DNA of 64,000 nt from assembly GCF_013033515.1 (NCBI RefSeq), contig NZ_WQEG01000005.1, positions 186,001 through 250,000 of the forward strand. The letters run 5' to 3'. This DNA is from Ruegeria sp. HKCCA6707 (GTDB taxonomy: Bacteria; Pseudomonadota; Alphaproteobacteria; Rhodobacterales; Rhodobacteraceae). Made by a program: the position numbers and the translations under genes. Each line of letters begins with the position of its first letter. Positions within the stretch are counted from its first letter, which is position 1. A model generated the notes under the pieces. That model was not told the origin of the DNA and ran no database searches. It worked only from the letters and a program-made list of their open reading frames with translations. Below are positions 53,928-62,044 of the stretch, one piece after another.

Positions 53928-55755
53928 CACGCATCGCCTGAGTATCGACAGACAGTCCAAAACTTGTGGCCAACCACAAGAGCAGTCGTTCGCCCGGGCC
54001 CATCTCAGCCCGCGCCTGCAACACCGCGTTTGCCATGGCCGGACGGTCGGTGATCAGGCCGTCAGCGCCCATAGATGCCATGGCCGACATTTGCAGCGGA
54101 TCATTGACCGTCCAGACATAGATGTCCTTGCCCGCTTCATGGACCTTACGGATCAATCCCGGCGATACCGTCGCCGCGTTCACCGCAACAAAATCCCCTT
54201 CCAACCCCGAAAGATCGCCCACAGCCGTCGCTGCCAATACTCCCGCCCGCCAATCCGGGCGCAGCTTTTTCATCTTTTGGACTGCGGGGTATTTGAGAGA
54301 CATGGTCGAGATACTGTCCTGCATCTCCATTTCTTCCACAATGCCCACCACGCGGTTTTCCAATTCGACGTCGTGGCCGTAATATTTCAGCTCAATAATC
54401 ACATTGGCCCGCCCCTTCGCGGCCTCCAAAACCGCGCGCAGGGTTGGGGTGCGCTCCGCGGCGTATTTCGGATCGAACCAACTGCCGATGTCGATCTCGG
54501 CCACATCCGGCATGGTCGCGTCCCAGACCTTGAGGTTGACGCCGCCCAGCTTCATGAAATCACTGTCATGGGCCACGATCACTTCGCCATCTGCGGTTTC
54601 CTGAACGTCGATCTCGACCCAATCGGCCCCGTCTTCGATTGCTTTGAGCACCGAAGCAATCGTGTTTTCAGGCCTCAGCGCTGCGGCCCCCCGATGGCCA
54701 ATGACCTCGGCATGATCCGGCGTCTGCACACGCTCTAACAGCGCCTGCCCCGACCACAAACCGATCAGCAAAGCCACAGCGGCAATTGCTACCGTGACAA
54801 GAATCGGCCGTCGCACATTACTGCGGGGTTCGGGATGTGGCAGCGATGCGGCCTCGGGCTCGAAAAACCTGTCTAGCAGGACCGCCAAGGCCCCAAGTGC
54901 CAGCGCCGCCAAGACAAGCCCCGCCAGCGACCAAAGACCTGCCACCAAAAGGCCAATGCTCAGGGCGACACGCAGATTTGTACCCTCGCTAAGTGGGACC
55001 AGAGCGAAGGCCAGCCCTGCAACAAAGGCAATGGCTGCACCAATCGCCAAGCGCATGGCCAGCCACAGGACCAGCTCGATTTTCAACCGCCCCCGCTTTC
55101 CCTCCATCCGCTGCTGGCTCACGACAAATGCGCTGGCCGGGGGCGTGCCTTCAAACAGCACAAGATGCAGACCCAAAGCCCAGCCTGACAGACGTCTGAC
55201 CAGAACCCAGGCCAGAGCCAGCACCACGATCCCGATCAGGACAACAGCAATCCAGAAGGCCGGGGGGTGAAACGTGAGGTAGTAGTTGATGTCAAACTCC
55301 GTCAGGGTCCACCACGCGATCAGGCCAGCAACCGCCACAAACGGAACCGCGATCACCAAAATCCGCAGGATCAGCCGTGCGGCGAAGCCAAACAGGGAAG
55401 GTAAGCGTGAGATGATCAGCGAAATGGCGGAGCTACTGGCGCGCCAAGGGTCAGGTTCCCCCATACGCAGCGATGCGGCCATTACGGCAAAGACAAAGAC
55501 CTCGGCCAACAAAAACAGGCTGAGCACAACAATCGCCGCGACGAACCCGATCGGAGACAAAAGAAACATCGCGATGGCCTGATCGGTCAAAGCAGATTGA
55601 TCCGACAGCGAGACCGCAAAATTGACGGCAACGGCCATGGCAGGCGCGATCAATGCCACCAACAGCAAGCGCACCGCTATGTAGATCGGCAGGAAAACAC
55701 GGCGCCGGGCCCAGGACCCGGCATATGCACTTGTAACGGCTGAGAAATATGACAC
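53914..55755 (-). CDS. Membrane-anchored glycerophosphodiester phosphodiesterase
   Basis: 613 residues from a GTG at 55755 with AGGAGAACC upstream; an ATG at 55779 is weaker. Residues ~15-320 hold about eight membrane spans (GPDPase_memb-like). Residues ~345-605 are the catalytic barrel: IGHRGAAALRPENTIASV, DGADWVEIDVQETADGEVIV and NVIIELKYYGHD, with the His, Glu and Asp metal and base residues. It releases glycerol-3-phosphate from deacylated phospholipids. Confidence 0.92.
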   Translation of the reverse strand: MSYFSAVTSAYAGSWARRRVFLPIYIAVRLLLVALIAPAMAVAVNFAVSLSDQSALTDQAIAMFLLSPIGFVAAIVVLSLFLLAEVFVFAVMAASLRMGEPDPWRASSSAISLIISRLPSLFGFAARLILRILVIAVPFVAVAGLIAWWTLTEFDINYYLTFHPPAFWIAVVLIGIVVLALAWVLVRRLSGWALGLHLVLFEGTPPASAFVVSQQRMEGKRGRLKIELVLWLAMRLAIGAAIAFVAGLAFALVPLSEGTNLRVALSIGLLVAGLWSLAGLVLAALALGALAVLLDRFFEPEAASLPHPEPRSNVRRPILVTVAIAAVALLIGLWSGQALLERVQTPDHAEVIGHRGAAALRPENTIASVLKAIEDGADWVEIDVQETADGEVIVAHDSDFMKLGGVNLKVWDATMPDVAEIDIGSWFDPKYAAERTPTLRAVLEAAKGRANVIIELKYYGHDVELENRVVGIVEEMEMQDSISTMSLKYPAVQKMKKLRPDWRAGVLAATAVGDLSGLEGDFVAVNAATVSPGLIRKVHEAGKDIYVWTVNDPLQMSAMASMGADGLITDRPAMANAVLQARAEMGPGERLLLWLATSFGLSVDTQAMRDDNP

Positions 55756-55820
55756 GCGAGGTTCTCCTGAATGATCCACTCATTCAAGGCTGCGATTGCG
55801 TGAATTGCAAGGGTTCTGAG

Positions 55821-56273
55821 TCAGCTTTCTCCCAGATCGGCCGCAAGCCGGAAGCCGATACGGTTGGCCGGTTTATCCTCAACCGATTTGGGCAGCGCAC
55901 GCAGCATGACATTCAGCTGAGTGACATGCTGAACCAGTTGCGTCTTCGCACCCCCGCCATCTGAACCATAGAACGTGACGATATCAGGCTCGAAAAACCC
56001 CATCCCCTCGATCCGCATCACGCCCGCTTCGCCGCCGGTGAATCCCATGGCGACCTCATGATCGGCATCCAGTGCTTTTTCGAAATTCTGGATATACATG
56101 ATCAGCCGCTCATAGGCCCATTGCGCAGGGCTTTTCGCCTCGACAGGCTTCTGCAATGGCTTGGGCAGGTCTTTGGCACCAGACTTGGCGTCGGAATTGG
56201 CATGTACTTCGTAACAGCGCGGCAGGGCCGCCGCTTCGGCAGCTTCGGCTGACGTCTCGATTTCATCCTGCAT
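55821..56273 (-). CDS. DUF6173 family protein
   Basis: 150 residues from the ATG at 56273. After an acidic N-terminus, SPAQWAYERLIMYIQNFEKA and GGEAGVMRIEGMGFFEPDIV match DUF6173, cytoplasmic and of unknown function. It lies 4 bp after the MBL hydrolase gene and thus in its operon. Confidence 0.82.
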   Translation of the reverse strand: MQDEIETSAEAAEAAALPRCYEVHANSDAKSGAKDLPKPLQKPVEAKSPAQWAYERLIMYIQNFEKALDADHEVAMGFTGGEAGVMRIEGMGFFEPDIVTFYGSDGGGAKTQLVQHVTQLNVMLRALPKSVEDKPANRIGFRLAADLGES

Positions 56274-56277
56274 GACG

Positions 56278-57324
56278 CTATTCCTTGCGCTGGTACATCC
56301 ACGCACCATCATCCCGACGGGTTCTGGTAACCGCACCAATGTGGAAGAGATGGTTCATATGTGCAACTGCCTCGACCAGCGCCAGACCATATTCACCCTC
56401 TTTGATCGGACGCTTGAACAAAGGTGGAAAGCAATCGGCAGCGGTTCTCGGCTGATCCAATTCGCCCAGCAAACGCGCCAGCGCACCGTGGTGATTGTCA
56501 ATCAGTTGCCGCATCCGGATCGGCAAACCGGTGAAGGGCAGTTTATGTCCGCCAAGAACCAGATGCTCGGGTCGGGCCAGCGATTGCAGGCGCTCGCAGG
56601 CCTCGAGCCAACCGGAAACGGGGTCGGCCATCGGTTCGGTTGCATACACCCCAAGGTTGGGACTGATCGAACTGAGAATCTGGTCGCCGCTGATCACCAG
56701 ATCGTCGTCGCGGCTCCAGAAGGTTGCGTGTTCGGGCGAATGGCCGTTGCCGATATGCACATCCCAATCGCGCCCGCCCATGCGGATCACGTCATCCTGT
56801 TTAATCCGTGTGTAGCCCAGCGGCATAGGAAAGACGCCATCCGCAAAGTTGAACGGTCGGTCCGCCATGCGCTTGGCCAGAATATCCGGCGCCATGCCCG
56901 CGCTGCGATAGAAGTTCAGCGTCTCTTCCGGCCAGGTTTCTTGCACATCCAGCGTCAACATCCGCGCAAACAACCAGGCCGTCCGAGTCGCGACCAACTC
57001 GGCCCCGTGTTCGGATTGAAACCACCCTGCATTGCCGACGTGGTCGGGATGGTGATGGGTCACAACAACCCGGCGCACGGGCTTTCCGCGCAATGGCCCC
57101 GCCATGACGTTTTCCCAGATCGCGCGCGACTTTTTGGAAGAAAGCCCGGTATCGACGATCGTCCAGCTGTCGCCATCATCCAGCGCGTAGACGTTCACAT
57201 GGTCCAGCGCCATTGGCAAGGGCAGGCGGATCCACAGCACGCCGTCGGCAATATCGATGCTTTCTCCCGGTGCCGGAGGCTCCGGCCAAGGGTAGCGGAT
57301 GCTCTCGGGCCGATCACCGTCCAT
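56278..57324 (-). CDS. MBL-fold metallo-hydrolase
   Basis: 348 residues. The dinuclear zinc motif H90-x-H92-x-D94-H95 is in VVVTHHHPDHVGNAG. Further ligands are likely in GNGHSPEHATFW near 193 and ISGDQILSSISP near 210. The layout is like the glyoxalase II/LACTB2 group with a C-terminal helical domain. Between DmdC-type dehydrogenase and DUF6173 genes, a thioesterase role is possible. Its start shares a base with the dehydrogenase stop. Confidence 0.9.
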   Translation of the reverse strand: MDGDRPESIRYPWPEPPAPGESIDIADGVLWIRLPLPMALDHVNVYALDDGDSWTIVDTGLSSKKSRAIWENVMAGPLRGKPVRRVVVTHHHPDHVGNAGWFQSEHGAELVATRTAWLFARMLTLDVQETWPEETLNFYRSAGMAPDILAKRMADRPFNFADGVFPMPLGYTRIKQDDVIRMGGRDWDVHIGNGHSPEHATFWSRDDDLVISGDQILSSISPNLGVYATEPMADPVSGWLEACERLQSLARPEHLVLGGHKLPFTGLPIRMRQLIDNHHGALARLLGELDQPRTAADCFPPLFKRPIKEGEYGLALVEAVAHMNHLFHIGAVTRTRRDDGAWMYQRKE

Positions 57325-59027
57325 CAGCTGGCCAGCTCATCAACGCTGAGCGCATAGAGATCCTCGGCCCCTTTCTGCGCCTGCGCCAACAGCCCAGAAT
57401 ATTCGGGCAGTAGCGCACTGATGTAATAGCGCGCCAGTTTCGCGCGGGGCCCTTCCGGGTCCGCCAAGGCAGCGGACAGGTGGTAATGCCCGCCCAAAAC
57501 GCGCGCAAAAGCTGCCAGATAAGCCGTCGCCCCGGCAAAACGGGTGTTCATGTCCGTCTGCGACACCAGCCATTCGGTGGTTTCACGCAAGGATTCCGTG
57601 GCTTCCCAAACCGGACCGGCCAGATCCGGCAGGGTGGCACGGGCCTTCTCTGCCTGCTCTTCGATCTCGTCCAGCAAGTTCGAGGCGGCTTCGCCCCCAT
57701 CCATCATTTTGCGCGCCACAAGGTCCATCGCCTGAATGCCGTTGGTGCCCTCATAAATCGCTGTCACGCGGACGTCGCGGTAATACTGGGCCGCGCCGGT
57801 TTCTTCGATAAAGCCCATACCGCCATGGACTTGCACACCGGTCTCGGCCACCCGCATCCCGGTTTGCGTACCAAAGGCCTTTCCGATCGGCGTCAGCAGC
57901 GCCGCACGGGCCGCCCAATCCGCATCACCCGTGGCTTGGGCCATGTCGATCGCAGCCGCATTGGCCAGCAGGATCGACCGCGCCGCAAATACATCGGCGC
58001 GCATATCCATCAGCATCCGCCGCACATCCGCATGGTCAATGATGGTGCCCGAGGGTGTCTTGCCCTGCTTACGCTCCAGCGCATAGGCCAGCGCGTGTTG
58101 ATAGGCGCCTTCGGCCACGCCAACCCCTTCGCCACCCACCCCAAGACGGGCGTTGTTCATCATGGTGAACATGGCCGCCATACCGCCATGTTCCGGCCCA
58201 ATCAGCCAGCCTTTGGCCCCGTCATATTGCATCACACAGGTGGGTGAACCATGCAGGCCCATCTTGTGTTCCAGCGAGACCACTTTCAGATCGTTTGCCA
58301 CGCCGGGATTGCCGTTCTCATCCGGGATATATTTCGGCACCAGAAACAACGATATGCCCTTGGTACCCGGCACCCCGTCCGGCAGACGAGCCAGGACCAG
58401 GTGGCAGACATTTTCGGTAAAATCGTTGTCACCCCAGGAAATATAGATCTTCTGTCCCGAGATCGCATAGGTCCCGTCGCCATTCGGCTCGGCCTTAGAC
58501 GTCAACGCACCCACATCCGACCCGGCCTGCGGCTCGGTCAGATTCATGGTCCCCGACCATTCACCGGCCATCATCTTGGGCAGATACAGCGCCTTCAGCT
58601 CGTCACTGGCATGATGTTCCAGTGCTTCGATCTGGCCTTGTGTCATCAGCGGCGCCAGTTGCAGCGACAGGCATGCCGCGCTCATCATCTCATTCACCGC
58701 GGTGGTCACGGTCATCGGCAGACCCATACCGCCATATTCGGGATCACCGCTCATCCCGACCCAGCCACCTTCGGCAATGGCTTTCCAACCATCCGCGTAA
58801 CCGGGGGATGTGCGCAACACACCGTTTTCCAGACGCGCAGGGTGCAAATCGCCCGGGCGCTGCAAGGGGGCCAGAACCTCTTCGCACAGCTTGCCCGCTT
58901 CGGTCAGGATCGCGCTGACCACATCCGGGCTCGCATCCGAGAATTTCTCGGTCGCTGCGATCTGGTCGTAGCCGATCACATGGTTCAATAGAAATTCATA
59001 ATCAGACAATGGGGCGCGATAGGTCAT
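57324..59027 (-). CDS. Acyl-CoA dehydrogenase, DmdC type
   Basis: 567 residues from the ATG at 59027 (GAGGGAAG upstream). N-terminal YRAPLSDYEFLLNHVIGYDQ, MNLTEPQAGSDVGALTSKAE near 160 and a C-terminal extra domain are typical of the DmdC group. DmdC oxidises methylmercaptopropionyl-CoA in DMSP demethylation; other members act on straight-chain acyl-CoA. The family is clear; the DMSP substrate is inferred from resemblance and the likely marine lineage. Electrons go to ETF and ETF-QO. Confidence 0.9.
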   Translation of the reverse strand: MTYRAPLSDYEFLLNHVIGYDQIAATEKFSDASPDVVSAILTEAGKLCEEVLAPLQRPGDLHPARLENGVLRTSPGYADGWKAIAEGGWVGMSGDPEYGGMGLPMTVTTAVNEMMSAACLSLQLAPLMTQGQIEALEHHASDELKALYLPKMMAGEWSGTMNLTEPQAGSDVGALTSKAEPNGDGTYAISGQKIYISWGDNDFTENVCHLVLARLPDGVPGTKGISLFLVPKYIPDENGNPGVANDLKVVSLEHKMGLHGSPTCVMQYDGAKGWLIGPEHGGMAAMFTMMNNARLGVGGEGVGVAEGAYQHALAYALERKQGKTPSGTIIDHADVRRMLMDMRADVFAARSILLANAAAIDMAQATGDADWAARAALLTPIGKAFGTQTGMRVAETGVQVHGGMGFIEETGAAQYYRDVRVTAIYEGTNGIQAMDLVARKMMDGGEAASNLLDEIEEQAEKARATLPDLAGPVWEATESLRETTEWLVSQTDMNTRFAGATAYLAAFARVLGGHYHLSAALADPEGPRAKLARYYISALLPEYSGLLAQAQKGAEDLYALSVDELAS

Positions 59028-59152
59028 GGCTTCCCTCGGATTTGGTCCTGGCTGGCCTTGGAATTTCCAAGCCACGCCTGTATGCATCTGGGCTTGCAAG
59101 CTTACCTACCCGCCCGGGCCACGCAATCAACCAAAACGCCGCGTCACAAGTG

Positions 59153-60100
59153 ATGAAACTGTTTCAAACCAAATATCTGTCCGCTGACGCTGCGGGGTTG
59201 GCGCAGGCCGCAGACCTGCTGCGCCAAGGTCAGCTCGTCGCGTTTCCAACGGAAACGGTCTACGGGCTGGGCGGCGACGCGCGAAACGGAGAGGCGGTTG
59301 CGGCCATTTATGAGGCCAAGGGGCGGCCCAGCTTCAACCCGTTGATCGCTCATGTGGCGTCGGTAGAGGCAGCGCAGCGTTTCGTCGAATGGTCCGATCA
59401 GGCGCAAAGTCTGGCCGATGCGTTCTGGCCCGGTCCCTTGACCTTGGTGTTGCCTTTGCGCCCGGGCCACGGGGTATCGTCCCTCGTCACGGCAGGGTTG
59501 GACACATTGGCCGTCCGCGTTCCAGCCCACCCCATTGCACGTTCGCTTTTGGAGGCCGTCGACGGACCGGTGGCCGCGCCTTCGGCCAACCCATCGGGTC
59601 GGATCAGCCCGACAACCGCAGGCCATGTGCAGTCGGGCTTGGATGGTCGGATCGCCGCCATCCTCGATGCGGGACCCTGCGGAGTAGGGCTGGAATCCAC
59701 CATCGTCGGGCTCGCGGGTGAGCCTTCGCTTTTGCGACCGGGTGGCGTGGCTTTGGAAGAGGCCGAACACGCACTGGATACACGGCTGCATATTCATCAA
59801 TCAGGTGATCTTTTGACCTCGCCGGGTCAGCTGCAATCCCATTATGCGCCGAACGCGCCGGTCAGACTGAATGCCGAGGCCGGTGTTGGGGATGAGGTCG
59901 TTCTGGGTTTTGGCCCGGTAGACTGTACCCTCAACCTTTCCCAAAGCAGTGATCTGGTCGAAGCTGCGGCCAACCTGTTTGCGATGTTGCACGATTTGGA
60001 CAAATCTCACCGTCCGATTGCCGTGTCACCGATCCCCGACCATGGGCTTGGCGCTGCGATCAATGACCGGCTGCGCCGGGCTGCGGCCCCCAGGACTTAA
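59153..60100 (+). CDS. L-threonylcarbamoyladenylate synthase (Sua5 type)
   Basis: 315 residues from the ATG at 59153. The YrdC catalytic domain (residues ~10-200) contains GQLVAFPTETVYGLGGDA, KGRPSFNPLIAHV and DGPVAAPSANPSGRISPT. A C-terminal Sua5 domain (~215-315) begins QSHYAPNAPV. It makes the threonylcarbamoyl-AMP for t6A37 in tRNA. The stop shares TTAA with the convergent yqgE-type gene. Confidence 0.95.
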   Translation: MKLFQTKYLSADAAGLAQAADLLRQGQLVAFPTETVYGLGGDARNGEAVAAIYEAKGRPSFNPLIAHVASVEAAQRFVEWSDQAQSLADAFWPGPLTLVLPLRPGHGVSSLVTAGLDTLAVRVPAHPIARSLLEAVDGPVAAPSANPSGRISPTTAGHVQSGLDGRIAAILDAGPCGVGLESTIVGLAGEPSLLRPGGVALEEAEHALDTRLHIHQSGDLLTSPGQLQSHYAPNAPVRLNAEAGVGDEVVLGFGPVDCTLNLSQSSDLVEAAANLFAMLHDLDKSHRPIAVSPIPDHGLGAAINDRLRRAAAPRT

Positions 60101-60651
60101 GCGCGCCCCGCGCTGGCTGAAAGCGTCAGTGGGTCAACGCCCAACGTGGCCAGCGCGGCTTCCCACTTCTCGTCATCCGGCAGGTCAAAGACCAGTTTCG
60201 GATCGGACTCTGTGGTCAACCAGCCGTTCATCGCAATCTCATCTTCCAGCTGGCCCGGACCCCATCCGGAATAGCCCAGCGCAACAAGCGCATTGAGCGG
60301 CCCACGCCCCGAGGCCAGATCTTCCAGCACGTCCAACGTTGCGGTCATGCTGAAATCGCCGCAAATCTGCATCGAATGCAAATTTGCCTCATAATCAGAT
60401 GAATGCAGAACAAAACCGCGCGACATCTCGACCGGACCTCCGAAATGCACCAGACGCTCACCCACAACCGGGATCCGACACGGAATATTGAGCTGCTCCA
60501 GAAGCACTTTGGTTCGCAGGTCCGACGGCTTGTTGATGATCAGCCCCATAGCGCCATCTTCGGCATGGCTGCAAATATAGACCACCGAATGCTCAAAGCG
60601 CGGGTCACCCATTCCAGGCATCGCAATCAACAGTTTTCCGGTCAGGTCCAT
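60097..60651 (-). CDS. YqgE/AlgH family protein
   Basis: 184 residues from the ATG at 60651. LTGKLLIAMPGMGDPRFEHS, EDGAMGLIINKPSD, VHFGGPVEMSRGFVLHS and GYSGWGPGQLEDE are the family motifs, unusually well conserved. The biochemical role is unclear; AlgH was once tied to alginate control. Confidence 0.95.
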   Translation of the reverse strand: MDLTGKLLIAMPGMGDPRFEHSVVYICSHAEDGAMGLIINKPSDLRTKVLLEQLNIPCRIPVVGERLVHFGGPVEMSRGFVLHSSDYEANLHSMQICGDFSMTATLDVLEDLASGRGPLNALVALGYSGWGPGQLEDEIAMNGWLTTESDPKLVFDLPDDEKWEAALATLGVDPLTLSASAGRA

Positions 60652-60810
60652 GAGGCAAGGTCTCTTGTCATCCGTCCGAACCAACAATGACCCGGTCCGG
60701 CAGGGATTGGCAAGGGATCAGCGCATGTTCTGTGGGTATTCGGACGCATTTCATTCCGCTGAACGGAACGTGACTTGGCAACCTGCACGACTATGCCCAT
60801 TTAATAGGGC

Positions 60811-61620
60811 ATGATGATGTATAGGACACCTGCTGCCGCCCTGCTGGCTGGTCTTACTTTTGCTGCGCCGACATTTGGTCAGAGCGCGAACGGACTTGCG
60901 CAACTTGACATTCTGGATGGGGGCCGTTCAGCGGACGGATCGTATCAGGGCGCATTGCGGATGACCCTGCAGGATGGCTGGAAGACATATTGGCGCGCAC
61001 CGGGCGATGCCGGGATACCACCGCATTTTGATTGGGGGCCGTCCTCGAATGTCGGTGAGGTTTCGATCACCTGGCCTTCACCGGATGTGTTTGACCAAAA
61101 CGGATACCAGTCTATCGGCTATGAAGGCGAACTAGTCCTGCCGGTGACAATCACTCCGAAAAACCCTGCTCAGCCGGTTCGGCTGCAAGGCAGCGTTGAC
61201 ATTGGCGTCTGCAAGGATGTCTGCGTGCCCGAGCGGTTGGACTTCGACCATGTTCTGGATGCCGAGGCCGGGCGCAATCCGACCATTGCTGCGGCGCTGG
61301 CAGAACGTCCCTTCTCACCGGCCGAAGCAGGGGTATCCGGCGCGGCCTGTCACTTGTCGCCCACAAATGACGGGATGCAGATCGAGGCGCGGATCACCAT
61401 GCCACCCGCCGGTGGTGACGAGGTTACGGTCATCGAACCGGGCAATCCGATCCTTTGGGCCTCTCAAACCGTGACTGAGCGGCAGGGCGACACGCTGATC
61501 GCCCGGTCCGAGGTCATCAATGCCTCGGGCGAGCCTTTTGCGCTGAACCGTTCCGATATTCGCATCACGGTTCTTGGCGCGCATCATGCCGTTGATATCA
61601 TCGGGTGCAGCGCGGGCTGA
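60811..61620 (+). CDS. DsbD N-terminal-domain (DsbC superfamily) exported protein
   Basis: 269 residues with signal peptide (ALLAGLTFAAPTFGQ). LQDGWKTYWRAPGDAGIPPH near 53 and GSVDIGVCKDVCVPERLDF near 130 match the periplasmic N-domain of DsbD, with the redox C-x3-C. The membrane and thioredoxin parts of DsbD are absent. Three ATGs in a row start the gene, inside an inverted repeat ATGCCC-N8-GGGCAT (60793-60812) that may affect initiation. Confidence 0.88.
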   Translation: MMMYRTPAAALLAGLTFAAPTFGQSANGLAQLDILDGGRSADGSYQGALRMTLQDGWKTYWRAPGDAGIPPHFDWGPSSNVGEVSITWPSPDVFDQNGYQSIGYEGELVLPVTITPKNPAQPVRLQGSVDIGVCKDVCVPERLDFDHVLDAEAGRNPTIAAALAERPFSPAEAGVSGAACHLSPTNDGMQIEARITMPPAGGDEVTVIEPGNPILWASQTVTERQGDTLIARSEVINASGEPFALNRSDIRITVLGAHHAVDIIGCSAG

Positions 61621-61624
61621 CCGC

Positions 61625-62044
61625 ATGACACAACTTCCCCGAATCGGCGCTTTGGCCGTTGTTCTGCACGAAAACCAGGTGCTGTTGGTCCAGCGCAGCA
61701 AGCAGCCCGATGCCGGGCTGTGGGGCTTCCCTGGTGGTCACGTCGAATGGGGCGAAACGGTTCTTGAGGCGGCTGCGCGGGAATTGCTGGAAGAAACTTC
61801 CATCATCGCACAGCCCCTGTCCTACCTGGACAATCTCGACTTGTTGCGCCGCGACTCTCAAGGGCAGGTAAACTCACATTACCTGCTTGTAGGTGTGGCC
61901 TGCCGCTATGTCTCGGGCACACCTCAGGCCGGTGATGACGCCTTGGATGCAAGCTGGTTTCCGGTCGAACGCATCTTGCAAGGCGATCTGAGCATGAGCG
62001 CGCGTGTGCCCGAGCTTTTGTCCACCGCTCTAAGGGCTGATTAA
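61625..62044 (+). CDS. NUDIX hydrolase
   Basis: 139 residues from the ATG at 61625, four bases after the preceding stop. The NUDIX box GGHVEWGETVLEAAARELLE with following ETSI fits G-x5-E-x7-RE-x2-EE, except a Ser in place of the late Gly. QRSKQPDAGLWGFPGGHVEW suggests an ADP-ribose or nucleotide substrate class. Its stop shares TTAA with the RND gene. Confidence 0.92.
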   Translation: MTQLPRIGALAVVLHENQVLLVQRSKQPDAGLWGFPGGHVEWGETVLEAAARELLEETSIIAQPLSYLDNLDLLRRDSQGQVNSHYLLVGVACRYVSGTPQAGDDALDASWFPVERILQGDLSMSARVPELLSTALRAD

